From Propionimicrobium sp. PCR01-08-3 (GTDB taxonomy: Bacteria > Actinomycetota > Actinomycetes > Propionibacteriales > Propionibacteriaceae): DNA of 64,000 nt. Made by a program: the position numbers and the translations under genes. Below, one piece after another: positions 28,847 through 36,815 of the stretch. Within the stretch, counting starts at the first letter, position 1, and each line of letters begins with the position of its first letter. The DNA lies in NCBI RefSeq assembly GCF_030286045.1, contig NZ_CP127390.1, forward strand, positions 2,745,482-2,809,481. The letters run 5' to 3'. The notes beneath the pieces were generated by a model, which worked only from the letters and a program-made list of their open reading frames with translations, was not told the origin of the DNA and searched no databases.

Positions 28847-29724
28847 CCCTTCACCGCTCCCGACACCAGCCCCGAGGTCATCTTGTTCTGCACGAACATG
28901 AAGAAGATGATCACCGGAACCGCGATCAATGATGAAGCCGCCATCACCTGAGCCCAGTCGACGCCACGGTTGACCGACGCGTTCAGGAAGCCACGCAGCC
29001 ACAGCGGCAGGGTTTGGGCGGACGCATCGGGCAGCGCCACGAGTGCGATGGTGAATTCGTTCCAGGCCTGCAAGAATGCGTACACCCCGGAGGCGACCAG
29101 GCCGGGCGCGAGTAGCGGAAACGTGATGCGCATGAAGGCTTGTGGACGCGACAGTCCGTCGACCATCGCGGCTTCCTCCAGATCGGCCGGCACACCCGCC
29201 ACGAATCCCCGGAGCATCCACACGGTGAACGGGATCACGGCGGCCGAATACAAAATGGTGATGCCGCCGACCGAGCTGAGCCCGAGCATCGGCACCTGCT
29301 GACCGACGGTCGACAGCATCTTGTACTGCGCGATGAACAGCCCCTCGGCGGGAAGCATCTGGATGAAGAGGACGGCCAGCACGAAGGCCTTGCGTCCACG
29401 GAACTTATAGCGGCTGATCGCCAGCGCGGCCAAGAAGGCGAAGAACAACACGAGGCCGACGGTCAGCAGCGTGATCGCGAGGCTCATCCGCAGCGCCGAG
29501 ACGAATCCGGGGTCGCCAACCACCGCGCGGAAATTGGCCCAGGTGGTGTTGGTGGGCCAGAACGAGGGCGGAATCTGGCGCAACCGGGCGTTCGGCGTGA
29601 GCGCCGACAGCAGCATCCAATAAACCGGAAAGACCCAGACCAGCGCCAGCAGCAGGCCGCCGATGTTCGCGATCAGTCGGGCGGAGCGAAAGCTCTTCCG
29701 CCGCGGCTCAGGCATGGCTCTCAC
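28843..29724 (-). CDS. Carbohydrate ABC transporter permease, MalG type
   Basis: A 293-residue inner-membrane permease with six hydrophobic segments. The EAA loop (DLEEAAMVDGLSRPQAFMRI) that contacts the ATPase is present near the C-terminal part. The GTG at 29724 overlaps the previous stop (GTGA) with GGAGG seven bases upstream; an ATG nine bases later is less well placed. Works with the adjacent MalF-type permease and binding protein; no ATPase gene is in the operon. Confidence 0.9.
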   Translation of the reverse strand: MRAMPEPRRKSFRSARLIANIGGLLLALVWVFPVYWMLLSALTPNARLRQIPPSFWPTNTTWANFRAVVGDPGFVSALRMSLAITLLTVGLVLFFAFLAALAISRYKFRGRKAFVLAVLFIQMLPAEGLFIAQYKMLSTVGQQVPMLGLSSVGGITILYSAAVIPFTVWMLRGFVAGVPADLEEAAMVDGLSRPQAFMRITFPLLAPGLVASGVYAFLQAWNEFTIALVALPDASAQTLPLWLRGFLNASVNRGVDWAQVMAASSLIAVPVIIFFMFVQNKMTSGLVSGAVKG

Positions 29725-30662
29725 TGCTCGTCCTCCTTCATCAGCGAGCGGACGTAGGGCGAGCTCAGCACCATCGTCAAGATGAGCACCAGCAAGGAGA
29801 CCGCGGACGCTCCGCCGAAGTCCTGGCGTCCCATACCCAGTTCGTAGACCAGGTTGCCCAGCAGGTTGGTGTCGGCCACCGGAGAGCCGGCATCTTGCAG
29901 CAGCCTGATCTGCGCGAAGACCCGCAGATCCCAGATGATCTGCAGCAACAACACGATCGACAGCACGGGCCGCACCATCGGCAGCAGAATGTAGCGCAGT
30001 TGCTGCCAGCGGGACGCGCCGTCGATCGAGGCGGCCTCGGTGATCTCACCGGGCACCTGGGTCAACCCCGCGTACAGCGACATCGCGACGAACGGCACCG
30101 ACATCCACACGATGATGCAGGTCGCCACGAAGAAGAAGGTGCCCGGCTGCGACAGCCAGGAGAAGCCGCGGAATTGCTCCAGGCCGAGCGTGGCGAGCAG
30201 CCAGTTGATCACACCGCTGCGGTAGTCGAACAGCCACCGGAACACGGTGACCGCGGCGACCATCGGCATCGCCCAGGCGAGCAGCAGGCAGACCTGAATG
30301 ATGATCCGGACGCCACGGTTCACCGCCCTCATCAGCAGCGCACAGCCGAGCCCGATCAGCACGGTGACGAACGCGTTGACCAGGCAGAACGCGATGGAGC
30401 GTCCCAGTATTGCCCACAGCCGGCCATCGGCGAACACCCGCGCATAGTTGTCGAACCCAGCGAATTCTGCCGACTGGCCGAACTGCTGGGCGAGGCCGAA
30501 CTTCTGGAACGAGGTGATGATCTGCCAAAGCACCGGGTATCCGAGCCCCGCCAGCAGGATCACCACCGCGCCCAGCAGCAGAACATAGGGCGCCGGGTGC
30601 ACCTTCTTGTGGTGCTCGGCAGACCCGGTGTCTGCGCTGGTCACACTGGTGCGAGAAGACAT
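29721..30662 (-). CDS. Carbohydrate ABC transporter permease, MalF type
   Basis: A 313-residue permease with about six membrane helices and the EAA loop EITEAASIDGASRWQQLRYI. N-terminal tail of about 25 residues, then YVLLLGAVVILLAGLGYPVLW. It partners with the MalG-type permease. The binding-protein gene ends 140 bp upstream and the gap holds a large stem-loop, which could lower permease expression relative to the binding protein. Confidence 0.9.
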   Translation of the reverse strand: MSSRTSVTSADTGSAEHHKKVHPAPYVLLLGAVVILLAGLGYPVLWQIITSFQKFGLAQQFGQSAEFAGFDNYARVFADGRLWAILGRSIAFCLVNAFVTVLIGLGCALLMRAVNRGVRIIIQVCLLLAWAMPMVAAVTVFRWLFDYRSGVINWLLATLGLEQFRGFSWLSQPGTFFFVATCIIVWMSVPFVAMSLYAGLTQVPGEITEAASIDGASRWQQLRYILLPMVRPVLSIVLLLQIIWDLRVFAQIRLLQDAGSPVADTNLLGNLVYELGMGRQDFGGASAVSLLVLILTMVLSSPYVRSLMKEDEQ

Positions 30663-30702
30663 ACCAACTCCGCTAACACTGTTTTTTATCTGAGCCGGAC
30701 GG

Positions 30703-30758
30703 CCTGGTTGCCGGAAAGCGAGCCCATCTTTTCCCTTCGGCTCGCGGCAGCAACCAGG
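30703..30758 (-). repeat. REP-like stem-loop, copy A
   Basis: Outer arms CCTGGTTGC (30703-30711) and GCAACCAGG (30750-30758) flank an internal loop and inner arms GCGAGCC (30718-30724) and GGCTCGC (30739-30745) with a 14-nt loop. The core 30707-30754 matches 42 of 48 positions of a second element at 35705-35752, read on the opposite strand. It lies between the binding-protein and permease genes of one operon. Confidence 0.8.
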
Positions 30759-30802
30759 ACGGCAGGCGACCCCAAGCTATGAGGCCCAAGCCAGACCTAC
30801 GA

Positions 30803-32113
30803 CTACGACTCGCCATTCAGCATCGGAGTCAGCGTCTCGTCGTACTCCTTGGCGAGCGCGCTGACGTCGCCGCCGTCGGCGATCTTCTGGAAGAGTTCTT
30901 CATAGACGAAGGCACCTTCGACCGCCGCCCACCCGGGCGCCGCCGGGGTGAGCTTGGAGACCTCGGCGGTCTCGACCATGGTCTCGGCGAACTTGTCGTC
31001 ACCAAGCGAAGACATGAAATCGGAGTTGGCCGGGCCGAGTCCGTTCTCACCGAGCATCGTCTGGTACTCCTCCGAATAGACGATGCGCAGCAGATTCTTC
31101 GCCAGCTCGGGGTTCTGCGATTGCGCGGAGATGGCAATGTTGGATCCGCCGGCGAAGACCGGTGCGATTCCGCCGTCGAGACCAGGCAGCGCGAAGATGT
31201 CGTACTTGGAGGCATCTTCCATGCCGTCGCGCACCTCTTCGCCCTCATCGTTGGTGGTCAACTCGCCGATCTCCCAACGTGCCCAGTTCGGGGCCATGAT
31301 CGTGGCAGCTTCGGGAGCAGCACCGTCGGTGCCGTCGTTGATGAAGTCCCAGTAGGCGACGTCGCGTTCGGTGGAGGGCAGATTCGAGGCGTTCTGGTAG
31401 ACGTCCTGCCACATCTCGAGGCCCTCGATGGTCTTCGGATCCGACAGCGTCGAGGTCCAGGTGGTGCCGTCGACGCTCGCCAATTCACCACCGTTGGCGA
31501 ACACCCAGGAGATGCCGTTGCGCCAGTCCTGGCCGCCCATGGCGAACCCCGACATCGAGTCGGTCTTCAGCTTGGCGACGTCCTCGTTGAATTCGGTGAG
31601 CGTCGCCGGCTTGTCGAGCCCCGCCTCACTCCACACGTCCGCACGGTAGAACATGTAGCGGGAGCCGAAATAGTAGGGCAGGGCGTAGTTCTTGCCGTCC
31701 ACCTCGCCGACCTCGACGAACGACGGAATGAGCTTGTCGCCGCCGAGTTCGTCATACATGTCGGAGATATCGAGGAAGGCTCCCACCGTGGTGAAGGTCG
31801 GCGACTGGGTGTTGCCGATCTCGACCACATCCGGCGTGTTCTCGGCGTCCGGTAGCGAGGTCGTCAGCTTTGAGACGAGGTCTGCCCAGTTCTGTTCCTC
31901 GATCGTCAGCGTCGATCCGGGGTTCTGTTCTTCGAAGGTGGTCTTCAGGTACTCGCGCAGTTCGTCGGGAGTATCCGATCCGGCCACCCACATGGTGATG
32001 TCACCGGGCTGCGCGGACGCCGAGGCTTGCCCGCCTCCGCCCGATGAGCAGCCCGCGAGCGCGAGCATCGACAACGCCGCGAGTGCGGCGACTGCCTTTC
32101 CGGATTTCTTCAT
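30803..32113 (-). CDS. Sugar-binding lipoprotein of an ABC importer
   Basis: A 436-residue extracellular solute-binding protein. The signal peptide ends in the lipobox LALAGC with the lipidated Cys22, then a Gly/Ser linker. The mature part (ITMWVAGSDTPDELREYLKTTFEEQNPG, WARWEIGEL, GGSNIAISAQSQNPELAKNLL) is the family 1 type that binds oligosaccharides. It is encoded between the ROK regulator and the permeases. Ligand unknown; the GH20 hexosaminidase next door suggests an amino-sugar-containing glycan. Confidence 0.92.
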   Translation of the reverse strand: MKKSGKAVAALAALSMLALAGCSSGGGGQASASAQPGDITMWVAGSDTPDELREYLKTTFEEQNPGSTLTIEEQNWADLVSKLTTSLPDAENTPDVVEIGNTQSPTFTTVGAFLDISDMYDELGGDKLIPSFVEVGEVDGKNYALPYYFGSRYMFYRADVWSEAGLDKPATLTEFNEDVAKLKTDSMSGFAMGGQDWRNGISWVFANGGELASVDGTTWTSTLSDPKTIEGLEMWQDVYQNASNLPSTERDVAYWDFINDGTDGAAPEAATIMAPNWARWEIGELTTNDEGEEVRDGMEDASKYDIFALPGLDGGIAPVFAGGSNIAISAQSQNPELAKNLLRIVYSEEYQTMLGENGLGPANSDFMSSLGDDKFAETMVETAEVSKLTPAAPGWAAVEGAFVYEELFQKIADGGDVSALAKEYDETLTPMLNGES

Positions 32114-32210
32114 TTTTGGTTCCTTTCAGGACGGCGCCGGTGGCGTCTATGGAGGAATACTTCTTCGGTTGTCGGTTTGGTCGCAGGTCAGGGTTGTCGG
32201 ATAGGACTGG

Positions 32211-33368
32211 TCATGCGATGCCCAGCCGATCCGAGAGGACGAGCACCGCCGCGCCCCGCAGCGCTCCCTCGTCCCCCAGCCGGGACACTCCGACACTGAG
32301 GGCCCGATGGGAACGGGGCAGGGTGCGGGCGATGATGGTGGCTCGGGTTTCGGCCAGCAGCGGGCCGCGCAGCAGGTCGTCCGGACCGGAGACGACCAGC
32401 TCGGTGATGTTCAGTGTCGCGACAACGGGCGCGAGCACGCGTCCGAGCCGTTGCCCGACCGCGCGAAGGTGGCGTTGCCTGGCTTCATCCGTGTCCAATC
32501 CGGCCATGGCCCGGCGCAACGCCGGGGTGGCGAGCAAGGTTTCGAGGCAGCCGCGGCGTCCGCAGGCGCACATGATCGGCGCACCCAGCACCTCGTCATC
32601 GTCGCGTTCGTCAACGACGGTGACGTGACCGATCTCGCCGGCGGCATCGCGTCCGCCGCGCAGCAGCACGCCCCCACTGACCAGCCCGGCACCCACGCCG
32701 TAGCCGATCACCAGCCGCAACAGTCCGCTGCCGTCGGCGCCACCGAAGGTGAACTCGCCCAGGGCGGCACAGTTCGCGTCGTTGGCCACCAGCACGGGCA
32801 CGCCCAGCGCGTCGGTGAGGTCTCGGGCGAGTGGCAGATCGTGCCAGCCGCGGTTCGGCGCCTCTTCGACGACACCGTCCGGGCTCACGATTCCCGGCGA
32901 CGATACGCCGACTCCCAGGATCCGGTGATCGGCGGTCTGCACGACCCGGCGGCAGAACTCGGTGAGCGCGTCCAACCCGGTCTGGCCCGCCGGGAGTCTG
33001 CCGGCTTCGCTGTGCCGATGCACGACCTCGCCGGTGAGGGTGAGGATCGCGCCGGTGAGCACTCCTTCGTTGGTGAGGCTGATGGACGCCAGCTGCCAGT
33101 GCTGATCGGATAGCCCGACCAGGGTCGCCTTCTTACCGACCTTGCCGGGCTCGGATTGTGCGAGCCCGAGGTCGGTCACGAACCCCTCGGCGGACAGTTC
33201 CTCGACGACCGCCGAGACCGTGACGCGGGTGAGCCCGGTGGTGCGGGCCAGCTCTGCCCGCGAACCCGGACCCGACCCGAAGAGCTGTTGCAGCACCACC
33301 GACCGGTTATGGGCGCGGGCCGACGCGGGAAGCGCCTTCCCGATGCTGCGGAGCTCTCGATTGATCAC
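32211..33368 (-). CDS. ROK-family transcriptional regulator
   Basis: A 385-residue repressor-type protein. The N-terminus has a winged helix-turn-helix (RSVVLQQLFGSGPGSRAELARTTGLTRVTVSAVVEELSAEGFV region), followed by a ROK sugar-binding fold with GEIGHVTVV and the zinc motif CACGRRGCLE. It starts at GTG; an in-frame stop lies shortly upstream. It is first in the importer cluster and divergent from the GH20 gene, so it probably controls both through the palindrome in the shared gap. Confidence 0.88.
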   Translation of the reverse strand: MINRELRSIGKALPASARAHNRSVVLQQLFGSGPGSRAELARTTGLTRVTVSAVVEELSAEGFVTDLGLAQSEPGKVGKKATLVGLSDQHWQLASISLTNEGVLTGAILTLTGEVVHRHSEAGRLPAGQTGLDALTEFCRRVVQTADHRILGVGVSSPGIVSPDGVVEEAPNRGWHDLPLARDLTDALGVPVLVANDANCAALGEFTFGGADGSGLLRLVIGYGVGAGLVSGGVLLRGGRDAAGEIGHVTVVDERDDDEVLGAPIMCACGRRGCLETLLATPALRRAMAGLDTDEARQRHLRAVGQRLGRVLAPVVATLNITELVVSGPDDLLRGPLLAETRATIIARTLPRSHRALSVGVSRLGDEGALRGAAVLVLSDRLGIA

Positions 33369-33375
33369 GATATTA

Positions 33376-33390
33376 GTAAAGCATCTTTAC
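33376..33390. promoter_or_regulatory. Putative ROK-regulator operator
   Basis: GTAAAG (33376-33381) and CTTTAC (33385-33390) form an inverted repeat around CAT in an AT-rich stretch, 8 bp upstream of the ROK regulator start and 62 bp before the divergent GH20 gene. Position and symmetry suggest the regulator's own site. Confidence 0.5.
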
Positions 33391-33451
33391 AATTAGGTTT
33401 GCCAGTGCGGTCCGGCTACTGTGACCTCATTGCAACATTCGGGGGTTGAGC

Positions 33452-34534
33452 ATGGATCCGCTGTTCGGCTGGCGCGGCCTGAGCCTCGACGTCGCCAGGA
33501 GTTTCTTCGGGGTCTTGGATGTTGAGCTGGTGCTCGACCTGATGGCTTCGCTCAAGCTCAACGTCATGCATCTGCATCTGAGCGACGACCAGGGCTGGCG
33601 CATCGAGGTGCCGGGCTGGCCGCAGTTGACCGAGCTCTCGGGCCCAACGGCGGTGGACGGCAATCCGGGTGGCCACTTCGGTCGCGCCGATTGGGATCGG
33701 CTCGTCGCCCATGCCCATCGGCTGGGCATCGCGGTTGTGCCGGAGATCGATGTTCCGGGCCATGTCAACGCAGCACTGCACGCCGTGCCCGGGCTGAATC
33801 CCACCGGTGTCGCGGCCCCGCCCTATGGCGGCATCGACGTGGGCTTCTCCACCTTGTCGCCCGCGGCTGCGGAGATCGGAAGGTTTCTGCAAGAGGTGCT
33901 CGGCTATGCCTGTGAACTGAGCGGCGGCTGGGTGCACATCGGCGGGGACGAGTCGCATGCCATCGGTCATGACGACTATCTGTCGATGGTGAAACAGGCG
34001 GTGGCGATCGTCCATCGGCGAGGGTGCCGGGTCGTCGCCTGGCAGGAGGCCGCCGAGGCCCTGGAGCCCGGCGACATCGTCCAGGTGTGGGACGAACGGC
34101 TCGATTTCGGGCAGGTCCGGGCGGCCGCCGAACGCGGCGTCCGGGTGCTGTTGTCACCGGCAACCCGGGTCTACCTCGATCAGAAGTACCACGAGGCGTT
34201 CCCGCTCGGATTGAGTTGGGCCGGCACCTTCGACTTGCGCGAGGCCTTCGAGTGGGACCCGTTCGAGATAGTCGCGGATATCGAGCGGGATTCGGTGATC
34301 GGGATCGAGGCCTGTTTGTGGACCGAGACGATCCGCAGCACCCACGACCTGACCATGATGCTGCTCCCCCGGCTGGCCGCAGTCGCCGAGATCGCGTGGC
34401 GAGGGTCGGGAGTCGGACGCTGGGACTCATTCGTCAACGACGTCACCGCCCTGTCCCGGGGCTGGGACGCCCGCCGGATCGCCTGGTATCGCTCGCCCGG
34501 CATCGACTGGGCCGGCCCTGATCCGATTCGGTGA
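33452..34534 (+). CDS. GH20 beta-N-acetylhexosaminidase, catalytic domain only
   Basis: A 360-residue barrel without the N-terminal GH20b domain and without a signal peptide, so likely intracellular. The start GLSLDVARSFF, HLHLSDDQGWRIEV, EIDVPGH and HIGGDE (catalytic pair Asp166-Glu167) are GH20 hallmarks using substrate-assisted catalysis. The ATG at 33452 follows GGGGG at good spacing; a TTG six bases earlier is possible. Divergent from the ROK regulator; it probably trims imported N-acetylhexosamine oligosaccharides. Confidence 0.87.
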   Translation: MDPLFGWRGLSLDVARSFFGVLDVELVLDLMASLKLNVMHLHLSDDQGWRIEVPGWPQLTELSGPTAVDGNPGGHFGRADWDRLVAHAHRLGIAVVPEIDVPGHVNAALHAVPGLNPTGVAAPPYGGIDVGFSTLSPAAAEIGRFLQEVLGYACELSGGWVHIGGDESHAIGHDDYLSMVKQAVAIVHRRGCRVVAWQEAAEALEPGDIVQVWDERLDFGQVRAAAERGVRVLLSPATRVYLDQKYHEAFPLGLSWAGTFDLREAFEWDPFEIVADIERDSVIGIEACLWTETIRSTHDLTMMLLPRLAAVAEIAWRGSGVGRWDSFVNDVTALSRGWDARRIAWYRSPGIDWAGPDPIR

Positions 34535-34663
34535 TCCTGCTGCACGATCTGGCCGTCTTCCACCGTCGCGGCTGCTGCGGGCCTGGGCCATCGTCCTAGA
34601 CTCCGAAGAAGAGCAACGGGTTCCACCCCGACCGGCGGCAACGACAGATGGACATTGAACGTC

Positions 34664-35044
34664 ATGGACTTGAGTGACTTCGGCACGATGCACGAAGGCA
34701 AGATGCGCATCATCCAGGAGACGGTGCCGGGCAAGCAAGTCACCTTGGCCCACATCATCGCCAGCCCGGACGAGATCATCTACATCAAGCTGGGCCTCGA
34801 CCCTGCGGTCGACTATGACCAGGCGGCCATCGGCATCTTGTCGATGACCCCGTCCGAGATCTCGGTGATCGCCGCCGATATTGCGATCAAGGCGGCCAAG
34901 GTCGACATGGGCTTCATCGACCGTTTCAGCGGCACGCTGATCTTCACCGGACGCATCGCCAATGTGCAGGCGGCGCTGTCGAGCATCCTCAGCTACCTGA
35001 AGAACCGGCTCGGCTTCACCATCTGCGAGGTCACCAGAACCTAG
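34664..35044 (+). CDS. eutS: Bacterial microcompartment shell protein EutS/PduU
   Basis: A 126-residue BMC-domain protein of the permuted EutS/PduU type: RIIQETVPGKQVTLAHIIA, then AIGILSMTPSEISVIAADIA, MGFIDRFSGTLIFTG and the C-terminal ICEVTRT. Such proteins form bent hexamers in the shell of ethanolamine or propanediol compartments. The start is uncertain: ATG 34664 is used, ATG 34691 or a TTG at 34655 are alternatives; no strong Shine-Dalgarno. eutP follows 8 nt later. No other shell or enzyme genes of these pathways are in the window. Confidence 0.9.
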   Translation: MDLSDFGTMHEGKMRIIQETVPGKQVTLAHIIASPDEIIYIKLGLDPAVDYDQAAIGILSMTPSEISVIAADIAIKAAKVDMGFIDRFSGTLIFTGRIANVQAALSSILSYLKNRLGFTICEVTRT

Positions 35045-35052
35045 TAGGGCAG

Positions 35053-35679
35053 ATGCGCAAGATCATTTTGATGGGCCGCAGCGAGACCGGCAAGACCACG
35101 CTGCGGCAGGCACTCAACGGCGGCGCCCTCAGCTATCAGAAGACCCAATACATCGGGCACGAGAACGTCGTCATCGACACCCCGGGCGAATACGCCGAGA
35201 CCTCCGATCTCGCCCGCGCGCTCGCTCTTTACGCTTATGAGGCCGATGTCGTCGGCCTGCTGCTGAACGCCACCGAGCCGTACTCGCTGTATCCGCCGTG
35301 CTGCACGGTGACCTGCAATCGTCCAGTGATCGGCATCATCACCAAGATCGATTCGCCGGACGCCAACGTTCCCCGGGTGACCCGCTGGCTGAAGCTGGCC
35401 GGTTGCACCGAGATCTTCCCGGTCAGCGCCTATACCGGCGAGGGCATCTGGCAGATCCTCGAATACCTCGCCGAACCCGGTGACGTGCTGCCGTTCGAGA
35501 ACGAGGCGGAGGCCAACCGCCCACGCATGGTGCTGTCGGACAAGTGGGGCGAGGTCGATCAGACCGGCACCTCGGGACGCCGCTCCTGGTCGCAGATGCA
35601 CGGCCATTTCGAGAAGGCCCGCGAGGCCCGCCTGCGGATGTATCGCGAGGCCGATCCACACGATCCGGCGCTCGGCTGA
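35053..35679 (+). CDS. eutP: EutP/PduV-family GTPase-like protein with C-terminal extension
   Basis: A 208-residue P-loop protein. GRSETGKTTL (8-17) is the EutP/PduV phosphate-binding loop, DTPGEY (42-47) the switch region, TKIDSP the base-specificity site. EutP has been linked to acetate kinase activity and PduV to compartment localisation. About 55 residues follow the usual end (VLSDKWGEVDQTGTSGRRSW and a charged helix). It is paired with eutS only, suggesting a satellite locus serving a compartment encoded elsewhere, or a remnant. Confidence 0.88.
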   Translation: MRKIILMGRSETGKTTLRQALNGGALSYQKTQYIGHENVVIDTPGEYAETSDLARALALYAYEADVVGLLLNATEPYSLYPPCCTVTCNRPVIGIITKIDSPDANVPRVTRWLKLAGCTEIFPVSAYTGEGIWQILEYLAEPGDVLPFENEAEANRPRMVLSDKWGEVDQTGTSGRRSWSQMHGHFEKAREARLRMYREADPHDPALG

Positions 35680-35703
35680 GCACATCGCCTGGGCGGCGTC
35701 CGT

Positions 35704-35753
35704 GATTGCCGCCGCGAGCCGAAGAGAAAAGATAGGCTCGCTTCCCGGCAATC
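35704..35753 (+). repeat. REP-like stem-loop, copy B
   Basis: Outer arms GATTGCC (35704-35710) and GGCAATC (35747-35753), inner arms GCGAGCC (35714-35720) and GGCTCGC (35735-35741), loop of 14 nt. It lies between the convergent eutP and LacI-type genes. Compared with copy A, a G-C pair has become A-T, preserving pairing. Possibly a bidirectional terminator. Confidence 0.8.
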
Positions 35754-35789
35754 GCTATCGCCTCGAAGCTCGAGTTTGATCGCCGCTGC

Positions 35790-36815
35790 TCACACTCTCG
35801 GCGCAGCGGTCGAGGCACGGACGCGCAGCTGTGCGGACACCGGGGCCAGATCAGGTTTCTCACCGCCGAGCGCCGCGAGGGTGGCCTGCATGACCTTGAA
35901 TCCGAGCGCGGTGAAGTCTTGGTGCACGGTGGTCAACGACGGGCTGAAGTGGTCGGCGCCGGCGATGTCGTCGAACCCCACCACCGAGATGTCGCTCGGC
36001 ACCGAGACGCCCGCCTCGTTGAAGGCGGCCAGCAGCCCCAGCGCCATCTGATCGTTCGCCGCGAAGACGGCCGTCGGCAGCGACCCGCTCAGATCGGACG
36101 CCCAACTCGCCAGCAACTCCTGACCGGCCGCGAACCCGCTCGCGGCCGTCCAATCACCGAAGACGACCTGGGTGGCGATGTTGTGGCGCTCGCATGCGCG
36201 TTCGGCGGCAGAAAGGCGCTGCTGGGCGTCCACCCAGTCCTGCGGGCCGGCCAGCAGGACGACCCGGCGGTGCCCGAGCCCGGCCAGATGATCGATCGCG
36301 GACGCCGCACCGGCGGCCTGATCGACGCTCAGCGTCATCAGATCGTCCACATCGTCGGGACTGGGGCCGACCACGATCAACGGCACGTTCAGTTGCAGTT
36401 CGGCGGTGCGGCGCAACAGCGCCTCACGAGACGCGATGACGACCAATGCCTCCACGTCATGGTTGAGTGCATCGTTCACGGCCTCGGTCAGGCCGCCGGG
36501 CGCCACGTCGCGCAAGGTCGCCAGCAGCGTCATGAAGCCGTGCTTGCGAGCTGCCTCTTCGATGGCAGCCAAGGTGCTGGTGGGGCCGTACAAGAACGAC
36601 CCCACGGCGATGATGCCGATCAGTCCCGAGCGCTGGGTGACCAGCGTGCGGGCGGCATTGTTGCGGCGGTATCCCAGTTCGTCGATGGCCTGGTGAACCC
36701 GCTCCCTGGTTTCGGGACGTACCCCGGGGAAGTTGTTGATCACCCGGGAGACGGTCTGGTGGGAGACCCGGGCGCGCTCGGCGACATCTCGCAGGCTCGG
36801 CGGCCGTCCGTTCAC
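35790..36815 (-). CDS. LacI-family transcriptional regulator (probable arabinose regulator)
   Basis: A 341-residue repressor. The N-terminal HTH (SLRDVAERARVSHQTVSRVI) and hinge are followed by a periplasmic-binding-protein-like effector domain (GIIAVGSFLYGPTST, GFDDIAGADHFSPSLTTV). It starts at GTG overlapping the aldose-epimerase stop (GTGA), with GGGAGG upstream; the ATG 30 bases earlier is worse placed. Linked to araBDA and the epimerase, it likely represses them through the two sites at 37882-37943, released by arabinose or a derivative. Confidence 0.88.
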   Translation of the reverse strand: MNGRPPSLRDVAERARVSHQTVSRVINNFPGVRPETRERVHQAIDELGYRRNNAARTLVTQRSGLIGIIAVGSFLYGPTSTLAAIEEAARKHGFMTLLATLRDVAPGGLTEAVNDALNHDVEALVVIASREALLRRTAELQLNVPLIVVGPSPDDVDDLMTLSVDQAAGAASAIDHLAGLGHRRVVLLAGPQDWVDAQQRLSAAERACERHNIATQVVFGDWTAASGFAAGQELLASWASDLSGSLPTAVFAANDQMALGLLAAFNEAGVSVPSDISVVGFDDIAGADHFSPSLTTVHQDFTALGFKVMQATLAALGGEKPDLAPVSAQLRVRASTAAPRV

